NCBI GenBank assembly: GCA_023388515.1
Contig: JAEWGD010000043.1
Coordinates: 1-60,281 of the forward strand
DNA: 60,281 nt
DNA from: Bacillota bacterium
Lineage (GTDB): Bacteria > Bacillota > Clostridia > Oscillospirales > Ruminococcaceae
Direction of reading: 5' to 3'
The notes below the pieces were generated by a model. It was not told where the DNA came from. It worked only from the letters and a program-made list of their open reading frames with translations, and searched no databases. This document shows, piece by piece, positions 1-8,149 of this stretch (position 1 is its first letter; every line of letters starts with the position of its first letter). The position numbers and the translations under genes are program-made.

Positions 1-52
1 CCATACAAATCATTTCCATCTGTAACCTTTCTTCTTTTGCTTTTCTTATCAT
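1..52 (-). CDS. N-terminus of an unknown protein (partial)
   Basis: A minus-strand ATG at 52-50 follows a GGTGAGG ribosome binding site and opens a frame that runs off the window edge. The visible residues are MIRKAKEERLQMEMICM. This resembles the start of many GNAT acetyltransferases (MIRKAKE...), but 17 residues cannot establish the family. A promoter directly upstream (70-98) supports it being a real gene. Confidence 0.4.
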   Translation of the reverse strand, partial: MIRKAKEERLQMEMICM

Positions 53-69
53 TTTCCTCACCCCACTCT

Positions 70-98
70 ATTATACCACAAAATATCGAAAAAGTCCA
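70..98 (-). promoter_or_regulatory. sigma-A promoter for the partial gene at 1-52
   Basis: On the minus strand TGGACT (98-93) and TATAAT (75-70) are 17 bp apart. The -35 element lies inside the terminator stem of the upstream decarboxylase operon. Confidence 0.45.
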
Positions 99-119
99 GC
101 GAAGGCTGGGCTTTTTCGA
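86..119. terminator. bidirectional rho-independent terminator
   Basis: A 15-bp arm at 86-100 pairs with 105-119 across a GAAG loop, with one T/G exchange. A5/T5 runs at the stem base give a U tract on both strands. On the minus strand it ends the decarboxylase operon. Confidence 0.85.
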
Positions 120-128
120 CAAGCTGAT

Positions 129-160
129 GGGAGTGTTCATATGAACACTCCCATTTTTAT
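129..160 (+). terminator. terminator-like hairpin
   Basis: GGGAGTGTTCAT (129-140) is followed immediately by its exact reverse complement (141-152) and a T-rich tail ATTTTTAT. The T tail is only on the plus strand, yet no plus-strand gene ends here in the window. Confidence 0.6.
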
Positions 161-231
161 TTATATTATATTTACGGATTATTTTTTTTATTTCAGGCTT
201 TGTATACTACTATAATTAGAGGGAATTTGCC

Positions 232-1422
232 TTAAATAATACTTAATAATACACCAGCAGCAACGGCTGAACCGATAACACCTGCAACATTAGGACCCAT
301 TGCATGCATTAATAGGAAGTTGGTTGGATCAGTTTGTGCACCGACCTTTTGTGAAACTCTTGCAGCCATAGGAACTGCTGAAACGCCAGCAGAACCAATA
401 AGTGGATTAACCTTTCCACCAGTAGCCTTGCACATAATTTTACCAAAGAATACACCTGAAGCAGTTCCAAGTGCAAATGCAACAACACCAAGTGCCATAA
501 CCTTAGCAAAGCTAGGGTTTAAGATATTGTCAGCTTTAGTTGTAGCACCAACGGAAACACCCAAGAAAATTGTAATAATGTTCATAAGTTCATTTTGTGC
601 AGTTTTAACAAGTCTTTCGCAAACTCCACTTTCTTTTAAAAGGTTGCCGAACATAAGCATACCAACCAAAGGAGTAGCAGATGGAACAAGAAGTGCAATG
701 ATAAGAGTTACAGCAATTGGGAAAATAACCTTTTCAGTTTTTGAAACAGGTCTTAGCTGTTCCATCACGATTGCACGTTCTTTTTTTGTTGTCATAGCCT
801 TCATAATAGGTGGTTGTATAATTGGTACTAAAGCCATATAGGTATAAGCAGCAAGTGCGATAGTGCCTGTTGTGACAGCACCTCCACCTGTTAAAAGCTT
901 GCTTGAAACATAGATAGCAGTTGGACCATCAGCACCACCAATAATTGAAATAGAACCTGCTTGTGCAGCATTAAATCCTAATACTGCAGCTCCTGCAAAT
1001 GTGAAGAATATACCACCCTGAGCCGCTGCACCAAGTAAAAAGCTTTTTGGATTAGAAATAAGAGGTCCAAAGTCCGTCATACATCCAATGCCGAGAAAAA
1101 TCAATGGTGGATAAATCTGAAGTTTGACTCCGAGATAGAGTATATCAAGCAGTCCGCCCTCTTTCAGCACAGCACCAATACTAAATACTTCAGAATTAAA
1201 AAGCTCTGGATTATACATTCCAGCGTGTGGGAGGTTGGTTAGAAACATACCAAATGCAATTGGTAATAATAGTAACGGTTCAAAGCCCTTTACTATTGCA
1301 AGGTACATAAAAACAAATGATATTAAAATCATAACTATGGACTTCCAATCCATAGAATACAAACCACTTTCAAGCCAAAGGTCTTTTAGTGTTTCCACGA
1401 AAATATTCAAAACTTCACTCAT
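232..1422 (-). CDS. oadB: Na+-translocating decarboxylase, beta subunit
   Basis: This 396-residue multi-pass membrane protein is the carboxybiotin decarboxylase and sodium channel of oxaloacetate, methylmalonyl-CoA or glutaconyl-CoA decarboxylase complexes. The length matches the family. The diagnostic GADGPTAIYVSSKL stretch, LGIGCMTDFGPLISNP and the HAMGPNVAGVIGSAVAAG tail are present. It is preceded by GAAAGGG and lies 48 nt downstream of the gamma subunit in the same operon. The carboxyltransferase alpha subunit is not in the window, so the substrate (oxaloacetate, methylmalonyl-CoA or glutaconyl-CoA) cannot be decided. The symbol is the generic family one. Confidence 0.93.
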   Translation of the reverse strand: MSEVLNIFVETLKDLWLESGLYSMDWKSIVMILISFVFMYLAIVKGFEPLLLLPIAFGMFLTNLPHAGMYNPELFNSEVFSIGAVLKEGGLLDILYLGVKLQIYPPLIFLGIGCMTDFGPLISNPKSFLLGAAAQGGIFFTFAGAAVLGFNAAQAGSISIIGGADGPTAIYVSSKLLTGGGAVTTGTIALAAYTYMALVPIIQPPIMKAMTTKKERAIVMEQLRPVSKTEKVIFPIAVTLIIALLVPSATPLVGMLMFGNLLKESGVCERLVKTAQNELMNIITIFLGVSVGATTKADNILNPSFAKVMALGVVAFALGTASGVFFGKIMCKATGGKVNPLIGSAGVSAVPMAARVSQKVGAQTDPTNFLLMHAMGPNVAGVIGSAVAAGVLLSII

Positions 1423-1470
1423 AAGAATACCCTTTCAGAAAAATTATATTAAAATTATTAACAATAGTGT

Positions 1471-1836
1471 TTAAAACGGAGTTGTATTTTCACGCAATCC
1501 AGCCATTGACCAAGCAGGTTTTGCTGAAGAATAGCTTTTTGCTGGCTTAATTGATTTAACCTTATAAGTTTTACCATCGCTTAAGCTTAGTGATGCAATT
1601 ACAGCAGAAATTACAGCAACTACTTCATCCTCATCAGAGCTTATCTGTGGCAATGAAGCTTGATTAACATTACTTGAAAAATTTTTTTTAGATGGTGAAG
1701 CAGGTTTTTCCACATCAGATAGTTTTTTACTAAATAATTTACCTTGAATTGAAAAATAAACAATTAATAGAACAAGTGCTAGAAATACAACTGCCAAGCC
1801 TGTAAGAACAACTCCACCTACAAAGGTAGAATCCAT
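1471..1836 (-). CDS. oadG: Na+-translocating decarboxylase, gamma-type small subunit
   Basis: The 121-residue protein has one N-terminal membrane helix (about residues 8-28), a charged linker and a C-terminal segment DEDEVVAVISAVIASLSLSD followed by a proline/lysine-rich end. This is the usual architecture of OadG-family subunits, which assemble the alpha and beta subunits at the membrane. The start is set by GGGGAG six bases before the ATG. It is the first gene of the two-gene operon with the beta subunit. No biotin-carrier MKM motif is present, so the biotin protein must be encoded elsewhere. Confidence 0.8.
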   Translation of the reverse strand: MDSTFVGGVVLTGLAVVFLALVLLIVYFSIQGKLFSKKLSDVEKPASPSKKNFSSNVNQASLPQISSDEDEVVAVISAVIASLSLSDGKTYKVKSIKPAKSYSSAKPAWSMAGLRENTTPF

Positions 1837-2139
1837 ACTAATCTCCCCATTTCTTTCTTAATATTTGATAATACATAACATAATTATATACTATTATAAG
1901 CTTTTTTGCAATACTTATTTTTAAATATGATTAAAATCTTATAAAAAAATAATAAATGTTTGGTAAACTTAAATTACAATGATTAGAATTCTGATTAACA
2001 AAATGATAAAAGGGTAAAATTAAAGGTTTTTTAATAAATTTCCTCACGTTTGTATATTGTTTTTTCTTGAGAATTGTGATAAACTATAAGTGTACTAAAT
2101 AAATATAGTAGTAATGATTAATTGAAAAGGGGGAATATT
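1837..2139. other. divergent intergenic region
   Basis: These 303 bases separate the minus-strand decarboxylase operon from the plus-strand NfeD/SPFH pair. The region is very AT-rich and must hold both promoters. A TATAAT on the minus strand (1898-1893) has no good -35 partner. On the plus strand TTGTTT (2057-2062) and TAAACT (2080-2085) are 17 bp apart but weak. No ORF or clear hairpin is seen. Confidence 0.5.
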
Positions 2140-2565
2140 ATGTTTGAACTGATTTTATGGGGAATTGTTTTTGCTGTTTTGGTTATAGCTGAATTATCAA
2201 CTGCACAAATGGTTTCTATTTGGTTTGCTGTCGGGGCATTGGGTGCGTTCATTGCAGCACTGTTCTCTTTGCCGTTAATAGTGCAGTTTGCGATTTTCAC
2301 ATTCTTATCAATACTGCTGTTGATTTTTACACGTCCGATTTTTAAAAAGACAATAAAAGACTTTACTCCAACAAACTCAGAGCTTGATATCGGAAAGACT
2401 GCTGTTATTATTGAGGGTGTGGATAATAAAAGAGGCACAGGCAGAGCGACACTAAATGGCGTGGATTGGATTGCGGTATCAAAAAATAACGAACCAATTC
2501 CCGAAGGCTCAATAGTAATTGTTGAGGATATTCAAGGCTCTAAGCTTTTAGTAAGCATACAATAA
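2140..2565 (+). CDS. NfeD-like membrane protein
   Basis: The 141-residue protein has two to three hydrophobic segments in its first 70 residues and a C-terminal OB-fold NfeD domain (GKTAVIIEGVDNKRGTGRA then DWIAVSKNNEPIPEGSIVIV). An in-frame TTG lies at 2122, but AAAGGGGG sits 5-6 bases before the ATG at 2140, so the ATG is preferred. NfeD proteins typically partner with SPFH/stomatin proteins, and the SPFH gene follows after 25 bases. The pair probably organises membrane microdomains or membrane quality control. Confidence 0.85.
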   Translation: MFELILWGIVFAVLVIAELSTAQMVSIWFAVGALGAFIAALFSLPLIVQFAIFTFLSILLLIFTRPIFKKTIKDFTPTNSELDIGKTAVIIEGVDNKRGTGRATLNGVDWIAVSKNNEPIPEGSIVIVEDIQGSKLLVSIQ

Positions 2566-2590
2566 ATTAATTTTAGGAGGCATTACAAAG

Positions 2591-3562
2591 ATGGATGGAC
2601 AAATTATTACTCTGTTAGCAATCATAGTTTTCCTTGTTCTAGTTGTAGTTTCAAGGATTAAAATTGTTCCACAGGCAAGGGTTTATGTAATTGAGCGTCT
2701 AGGGACGTTCTACAAAGTATGGAATACAGGACCACATATTCTAGTTCCATTCCTTGACAGGGTTTCAAATCGAGTTTCGATTAAGGAGCATGTTGCTGAT
2801 TTTAAGCCACAACCTGTTATCACAAAGGATAACGTAACTATGCAGATTGATACTGTTGTATTCTTTCAGGTAACTGATGCAAAGCTATATACATATGGAG
2901 TTGAACGCCCATTAGCTGCTATTGAGAATTTATCGGCAACAACTTTGCGTAATATCATAGGTGATATGGAGCTTGATGCAACATTGACATCTCGTGATGT
3001 AATAAACACAAAAATCACTGCTATTCTTGACCAAGCAACTGACCGTTGGGGAATTAAGGTTAATCGAGTTGAATTGAAAAATATTCTTCCACCAAGAGAA
3101 ATACAGGATGCGATGGAAAGACAGATGAAGGCTGAACGTGAGCGTCGTGAGAAAATCATTCAAGCTGAGGGCGAGAAGAGATCGCAGATACTTGTTGCTG
3201 AAGGTGAAAAAGAGTCAAAAATTCTTCGTGCTGAGGCTGATAGACAGTCTGAAATTCTTCGTGCTGAGGCTGCGAATCAAGCGTTGATTTTACATGCTAA
3301 CGCTGTAAAGGAACAGAAAGTCCTTGAGGCTGCTGGTGAGGCACAGGCTATTGAATTAATTCAACAGGCATTGGCTGATAGTATAGTTAAGCTAAATAAT
3401 GCAGCACCATCAAGCAATGTAATTGCATTGAAATCGCTAGAAGCGTTTGCTAAGGTGGCTGATGGAAAGGCTACGAAGATTATTATTCCAAGTGAAATTC
3501 AAGGCATTGCAGGGCTTGCGACAGGCTTAAAAGAAATTATTTCATCTGAAGTTAAAAACTAA
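2591..3562 (+). CDS. SPFH/stomatin-family membrane protein
   Basis: This 323-residue protein has one N-terminal membrane helix (about residues 5-22) and an SPFH/Band 7 domain (about 25-200, with ARVYVIERLGTFYKVWNTGPH). A long alanine/glutamate coiled coil of repeated ILRAEA-type units (about 190-270) follows, and the tail is hydrophobic. This is the QmcA/stomatin architecture. It forms large oligomers on the inner face of the membrane, and the NfeD partner is immediately upstream. The start is supported by AGGAGG at 2575-2580. A terminator follows. Confidence 0.9.
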   Translation: MDGQIITLLAIIVFLVLVVVSRIKIVPQARVYVIERLGTFYKVWNTGPHILVPFLDRVSNRVSIKEHVADFKPQPVITKDNVTMQIDTVVFFQVTDAKLYTYGVERPLAAIENLSATTLRNIIGDMELDATLTSRDVINTKITAILDQATDRWGIKVNRVELKNILPPREIQDAMERQMKAERERREKIIQAEGEKRSQILVAEGEKESKILRAEADRQSEILRAEAANQALILHANAVKEQKVLEAAGEAQAIELIQQALADSIVKLNNAAPSSNVIALKSLEAFAKVADGKATKIIIPSEIQGIAGLATGLKEIISSEVKN

Positions 3563-3573
3563 TTTATCTTACT

Positions 3574-3608
3574 CCCTGTTTTAATATTATGAAACAGGGT
3601 TTTGTTTT
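3574..3608 (+). terminator. rho-independent terminator after the SPFH gene
   Basis: CCCTGTTT (3574-3581) pairs with AAACAGGG (3592-3599), followed by TTTTGTTTT. Confidence 0.85.
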
Positions 3609-3676
3609 GGGAGGAAAAATAATTTCTTTAAGTAAAATAAACAACACATAATTATGAAGAATAATAGAAAAAGAGA

Positions 3677-3706
3677 GAGTCTGATTGAAAAATCAGGCTC
3701 TTTTTG
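3677..3706 (+). terminator. second rho-independent terminator
   Basis: GAGTCTGATT (3677-3686), loop GAAA, AATCAGGCTC (3691-3700), then TTTTTGT. It lies about 80 bases after the first terminator and insulates the dcw promoter. Confidence 0.8.
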
Positions 3707-3772
3707 TGCATAATAGATAAAAATGTTGAAAAAATTCTCTGTTTTTTATAAGATGCTTTGTGTTATTCAGCC

Positions 3773-3801
3773 TTGATTTTTTTAACAGGGTGTAGTATAA
3801 T
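3773..3801 (+). promoter_or_regulatory. sigma-A promoter of the dcw operon
   Basis: TTGATT (3773-3778) and TATAAT (3796-3801) are separated by exactly 17 bases. Transcription would start near 3808, directly in front of the MraZ boxes. Confidence 0.85.
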
Positions 3802-3809
3802 AACAATTA

Positions 3810-3859
3810 CAGTGGTGAAAAGTGGTGAACAGTACCTCAAAAGTGAAATAAAGTGGTTA
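3810..3859 (+). promoter_or_regulatory. MraZ operator: array of AAAGTGG-type boxes
   Basis: AGTGGTG occurs at 3811 and 3821, followed by a degenerate AGTACCT at 3831, AAAGTGAAA near 3840 and AAAGTGGTT near 3850, so the boxes recur about every 10 bases. MraZ is known to bind direct repeats of this kind (AAAGTG-type boxes at one helical turn) in front of its own gene. The array starts at the predicted transcription start, consistent with autorepression by MraZ, whose gene is the first in the operon. Confidence 0.75.
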
Positions 3860-3898
3860 AATCAACTCACTAATCCCAAAAGAAAGGCGGTGTAGGGA

Positions 3899-4330
3899 AT
3901 GGCTAATGACGCTCTAATAGGCACATATTATCATAATATTGATATAAAAGGCAGAATGAATTTTCCTACAAAGCTAAGAGAAACTTTGGGGGTTAGCTTT
4001 TTTATCACTAAGGGACTGGACAACTGTTTGACAGTTTACTCTAAGCAATCATGGGAAGCTTTAATGCAAAAGGTGTCAGAATTACCAATATCTAAAGGTA
4101 GAAATGTCAGTAGATTTCTCTGTTCGGGAGCGACTGAGGTTGTGTCGGACAAGCAGGGAAGAATTCTTATTCCTCAACCACTTAGAGATTTTGCAGGGTT
4201 GGATAAGGATATTGTCGTAATTGGTGCGTTTGATAGAGCTGAGATTTGGGATAGAGAAAATTGGGATAAGCAGAATACAGAATTCGCTCAGGAATCGCTT
4301 GAGTCAGTTATGGACGATTTAGGATTTTAA
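3899..4330 (+). CDS. mraZ: transcriptional regulator MraZ
   Basis: The 143-residue protein contains two SpoVT/AbrB-like half-domains with the DxxxR signatures DIKGRMNFPTKLRE (about 17-30) and DKQGRILIPQPLRD (about 88-101). MraZ is a ring-shaped DNA-binding protein that regulates the dcw cluster from direct-repeat boxes, and such boxes lie just upstream. It is the first gene of the cluster, 11 bases before rsmH. The AAAGGCGG ribosome site supports the start. Confidence 0.96.
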   Translation: MANDALIGTYYHNIDIKGRMNFPTKLRETLGVSFFITKGLDNCLTVYSKQSWEALMQKVSELPISKGRNVSRFLCSGATEVVSDKQGRILIPQPLRDFAGLDKDIVVIGAFDRAEIWDRENWDKQNTEFAQESLESVMDDLGF

Positions 4331-4341
4331 GGAGTGATAAT

Positions 4342-5265
4342 ATGGAGTTTTCTCATGTTTCTGTATTGCTTGAGGAAAGTATAAATGGGTTGAATATAAA
4401 GCCAGACGGAATTTATGTCGATGGAACAGCGGGTGGTGCTGGACATTCTGTTGAAATTGCAAAGCAGTTATCTGATAAGGGTAGGCTGATTGCACTTGAC
4501 AGAGATCCAAATGCCATTGAAGTTGCGACAGAAAGGCTTAAAAAATATAATGCTACTGTTGTGAAAAGTAATTATTCTGAAATAAAAGAAGTTTTAAGTG
4601 AACTTAATATTGATAAGGTTGATGGGGTGCTGATGGATTTAGGCGTTTCATCTTATCAACTTGATACGGCAGAGCGTGGTTTTTCGTATCACAGTGACGC
4701 TCCTCTTGATATGAGAATGAGCCAAGAGGGGATAAGTGCTAAGGATATAGTTAATGAATTTTCAGAACAGCAGATAGTGAAGATTTTATTTGAATATGGC
4801 GAAGAAAAGTTTGCAAGGCGAATTGCTTCAAATATTGTTAAGGCAAGGGAAGAAAGTACTATAAACACAACACTTGAACTTGCAGAAATTATTAAAAGAA
4901 GCGTTCCAGCGTCGGTAAGACGAGAAAAGAACCCTTGCAAAAAAACGTTTCAGGCTATAAGAATTGCTGTAAATGGTGAGCTTGAGCATTTGTCAGATGG
5001 TCTTGATAATGCATTTAGTTGCCTTGATACTGGGGGCAGACTTGCTATTATTACGTTTCATTCACTTGAGGACAGGCTTGTTAAACAGAGGTTTTTAAGT
5101 TGGACTAAGGGTTGTATTTGTCCACCAGATTTTCCACAGTGTGTTTGTGGGAAATTGCCACAGGGGAAATTGATTAACAGAAAGCCGATTGGGGCTAGTC
5201 AAAAAGAATTGGAAAGCAACAATAGAAGCAGGAGTGCCAAGCTTAGAATAATCGAAAGGAATTAG
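4342..5265 (+). CDS. rsmH: 16S rRNA (cytosine1402-N4)-methyltransferase
   Basis: The 307-residue protein starts with HVSVLLEESINGL and has the SAM-binding motif YVDGTAGGAGHS (about 25-36), GVLMDLGVSSYQLD and the C-terminal FHSLEDRLVKQRF typical of RsmH/MraW. It methylates N4 of C1402 in the 16S rRNA P site. A small cysteine-rich insert (CICPPDFPQCVCG) is common in Clostridia. It lies second in the dcw operon, directly after mraZ. Confidence 0.96.
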   Translation: MEFSHVSVLLEESINGLNIKPDGIYVDGTAGGAGHSVEIAKQLSDKGRLIALDRDPNAIEVATERLKKYNATVVKSNYSEIKEVLSELNIDKVDGVLMDLGVSSYQLDTAERGFSYHSDAPLDMRMSQEGISAKDIVNEFSEQQIVKILFEYGEEKFARRIASNIVKAREESTINTTLELAEIIKRSVPASVRREKNPCKKTFQAIRIAVNGELEHLSDGLDNAFSCLDTGGRLAIITFHSLEDRLVKQRFLSWTKGCICPPDFPQCVCGKLPQGKLINRKPIGASQKELESNNRSRSAKLRIIERN

Positions 5266-5273
5266 GTGCTGTT

Positions 5274-5768
5274 ATGGCAAATGAATATGCGACGATTGAT
5301 GACCGTAAATATCGTCATGATCAAACAATGAATATTCCTCACAAAATACCTGATGAAATGCCAAATAACAAGCCGGATATTGCTATGAAAAAAATTACAC
5401 CTAAAAAAGGTTCTGCACCTAAAATATTTCTTGGAGCTGCTTGTGCATTGTTTTTGTTATGTTGTGTAATATATGGTAAGGTTGAAACAAGCGTGATGTA
5501 TAGCGAAGTAGCAGCGGCAAATAAAAGGCTTGAGCAATTGCAGAGTGATAAAAGCAGAATGCAGGTTGAAATCGAGGCAGAAATGACGCTTAAAAACGTT
5601 GAGGATTATGCTGAAAATGTTTTGGGTTTGGAAAAGCTTGATAAATCACAAATTGAGTATATACAAATTCAAACTGATGATGTAGTTGAAATACCAGAAG
5701 AAGAAGAAAATGTATTTATAAAAATTAAGAACTCTTTTAATGAATTTGTGGAATATATATTTGAATAA
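5274..5768 (+). CDS. ftsL: cell division protein FtsL-like
   Basis: The 164-residue protein has a hydrophilic cytoplasmic region (about 1-48), one membrane helix (about 49-66, IFLGAACALFLLCCVIYG) and a periplasmic coiled coil (NKRLEQLQSDKSRMQVEIEA) ending in a NVLGLEKLDKSQIEYIQI segment. This topology and the position between rsmH and the PBP identify FtsL, a bitopic partner of DivIB/FtsQ and DivIC in the divisome. Sequence conservation in the family is low, so the call rests on architecture and synteny. Confidence 0.85.
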   Translation: MANEYATIDDRKYRHDQTMNIPHKIPDEMPNNKPDIAMKKITPKKGSAPKIFLGAACALFLLCCVIYGKVETSVMYSEVAAANKRLEQLQSDKSRMQVEIEAEMTLKNVEDYAENVLGLEKLDKSQIEYIQIQTDDVVEIPEEEENVFIKIKNSFNEFVEYIFE

Positions 5769-5825
5769 TTCAATATAGTTATAAATAGATGATAAATGTT
5801 ATTTGAAGATGGGAGGTTCTAGTGT

Positions 5826-8126
5826 ATGTCTGACAAACCATCAGCAACGATGAAACGAAGAACAAATCGTATCGTGCTGCTAGCGTTATTTGCATTGGCT
5901 TTTGCAATAATCATGCAGCTTGCAGATACTGCCATAACAAATAATATTAAGTATCAAAACTTAGCTAATAGATACCATTTTGGCTCTATTACTATTTCTG
6001 CCAATAGAGGTACAATTTACGATTCTAACAATAAAGTTCTTGCTCAAAGTGCAACTGTATTCAAAGTTTATATTGACCCATCAATGTTTCGGGGAGAACT
6101 GGGGAAAGTACAGAGTAGGGAAGAAAGCAAGAAATCGAAAGCACTTAAAGATGGTACTGAGTATGTAATGCGTGATGCTGGACAGGTAAAGGCTGAAATT
6201 GTAACTTTTCTTGCAAGAAAGCTTGAAATAGAGGAAAGTAAAATTTATGAGGCCATAGAGGCTGACACACAGTATAGGGTGCTGAAAACACAGGTTGATA
6301 AGAAAATTACTGATGAAATTACTTTGTATATGGTTGAGAATAATATAAACTCAATTAAGATAGAGGAAGATACTAAAAGGTATTATCCTAAAAATGAACT
6401 TGCAGCATCTGTTGTTGGATTCACAAATGGTGATGGAATAGGACAATATGGTGTTGAGGCATATTATGAAGAATATTTATCTGGTACTGATGGTAAAGTT
6501 ATATCGGCTATGGACGCTAATGGCGATGAAATGCCGTATAGGTACTCCAAGACCTTTGATGCACGGACTGGTAACTCCGTTTATCTTACTATAGACAGCA
6601 CATTGCAGTATTACTTAGAGAAGAATCTGAATGAGATGGTTACAACACATCAGGTTGAGGAACGTGCTTGTGGAATTATCATGAATGCAAAAACTGGTGC
6701 AATATTAGCGATGGCAAACTGGCCAAGCTTTAACTTAAATGAGCCGTATGAAATCACAGACCAAAAGGTTGTTCAGCATTTAACAACTCTTGAGGGCGAG
6801 GCTTATCAAGAAGCACGAATGGCTGAACTATACTCTCAATGGAAAAATAAATCAATAAATGAAATATATATTCCAGGTTCAGTTTTCAAGGTTGTGACAA
6901 GTTCTGCTGCATTAGAAGAAAAGGTAATAACACTGAACAGTTCGTTTAATTGTACGGGTGCTATGGTTGTTGTACCTGGTACTGCTCCAATGCACTGTTG
7001 GAAAACACATGGTCATGGAACACAAAACTTTAATGATGCACTTAAAAACTCATGTAACCCTGCTTTTATGCAAATAGGAGGATTGTTGGGTGTTAATAAG
7101 TTTTTTGAGTATTTTGAGGCTTTTGGATTAACACAAAAAACAGGTATTGACTTACCAGGCGAATCATCAAGCTATTATCAAGCCTTAGACGGAATGGGAC
7201 CTGTTGAGCTTGCGTCATCTTCCTTTGGTCAAACAAATAAGGTAACGCCGATTGAAATGCTTAACGCTTATGCGGCGACAATAAATGGCGGATATTTGGT
7301 AACTCCATATGTTGTGGATAAAGTTGTTGATACTGACGGGAATGTAATATTGAAAAATAAAACCGTTGTTAAGCGACAGGTAGTTTCTGAAGAAACATCT
7401 GCAATAATGCGTGAGTCACTTGAATATGTTGTTAATAATAATGGTGGTAGTAATGCTTATATAAAAGGATACCATATCGGTGGTAAAAGTGGTACTTCTG
7501 AAAAGCTTGATATGTACGATAAAGATAATATGAGATATATTGCATCATATGTTTGTTTCGCTCCAGCAACTGACCCAGAAATAATTATGCTAATAATGGC
7601 TGATGAGCCTATGGGTGGCGAATATTATGGAAGTGTTGTTTCAGTTCCTGCTGCTAGAAAAATACTTGAGGAGGCATTGCCTTATTTAGGTTACTATCCT
7701 GAATATTCTGAGGAAGAAATAGCAACACTTGATGTAACGATACCTTCACTTGAAAGCAAGGCAGTTGTTGATGCACAGATAACATTATCAGATCTAGGAC
7801 TAGAGGCTGAGATAGTCGGAAATGGTGGAACAGTTGTAGCACAGGTTCCAATAAAGAATAGTAAAGTTCCAAGAGGTGGAAGGGTAATTCTTTATACTGA
7901 AGAAAAATATAAGGAAGAAATTGCAACAGTACCTAATGTTGTAGGAATGAGTTTGACGAAGGCTAATGCGACTTTATCTAATAAAGGATTGAATTATGTT
8001 ATAACGGGTGCATCAACAAGAAGAGAAAATGCGGTTGTTCAAGTACAATCCTATCCTGAGGGAACGCAAGTTACGAAGGGAACAATAGTAGAATTAACAT
8101 TTGTTGTGCATGATCAGTCAGGTTAA
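5826..8126 (+). CDS. class B penicillin-binding protein with PASTA domains (FtsI/SpoVD type)
   Basis: The 766-residue transpeptidase has an N-terminal membrane anchor (about 17-35), a PBP dimerisation domain and a transpeptidase domain. The catalytic motifs are visible: SVFK (serine near 352), SCN (near 408) and KSGT (near 553). Two PASTA domains follow (about 640-700 and 700-766, e.g. VPNVVGMSLTKANATLSNKG). It cross-links septal peptidoglycan. Whether it is the vegetative PBP2B equivalent or the sporulation SpoVD equivalent cannot be told from the sequence. The start is supported by GGGAGG. Confidence 0.93.
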   Translation: MSDKPSATMKRRTNRIVLLALFALAFAIIMQLADTAITNNIKYQNLANRYHFGSITISANRGTIYDSNNKVLAQSATVFKVYIDPSMFRGELGKVQSREESKKSKALKDGTEYVMRDAGQVKAEIVTFLARKLEIEESKIYEAIEADTQYRVLKTQVDKKITDEITLYMVENNINSIKIEEDTKRYYPKNELAASVVGFTNGDGIGQYGVEAYYEEYLSGTDGKVISAMDANGDEMPYRYSKTFDARTGNSVYLTIDSTLQYYLEKNLNEMVTTHQVEERACGIIMNAKTGAILAMANWPSFNLNEPYEITDQKVVQHLTTLEGEAYQEARMAELYSQWKNKSINEIYIPGSVFKVVTSSAALEEKVITLNSSFNCTGAMVVVPGTAPMHCWKTHGHGTQNFNDALKNSCNPAFMQIGGLLGVNKFFEYFEAFGLTQKTGIDLPGESSSYYQALDGMGPVELASSSFGQTNKVTPIEMLNAYAATINGGYLVTPYVVDKVVDTDGNVILKNKTVVKRQVVSEETSAIMRESLEYVVNNNGGSNAYIKGYHIGGKSGTSEKLDMYDKDNMRYIASYVCFAPATDPEIIMLIMADEPMGGEYYGSVVSVPAARKILEEALPYLGYYPEYSEEEIATLDVTIPSLESKAVVDAQITLSDLGLEAEIVGNGGTVVAQVPIKNSKVPRGGRVILYTEEKYKEEIATVPNVVGMSLTKANATLSNKGLNYVITGASTRRENAVVQVQSYPEGTQVTKGTIVELTFVVHDQSG

Positions 8127-8149
8127 AAGTTAAAATACGGGGTGATGGC

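Noticed and set aside
320..841. A 173-codon plus-strand frame opposite the decarboxylase beta subunit gene
   Set aside because: It is antisense to a clearly recognised gene, has no ribosome site and no protein-like motif.
2866..3163. Two minus-strand frames opposite the SPFH gene
   Set aside because: They are antisense to a well-conserved coiled-coil gene, with no ribosome sites.
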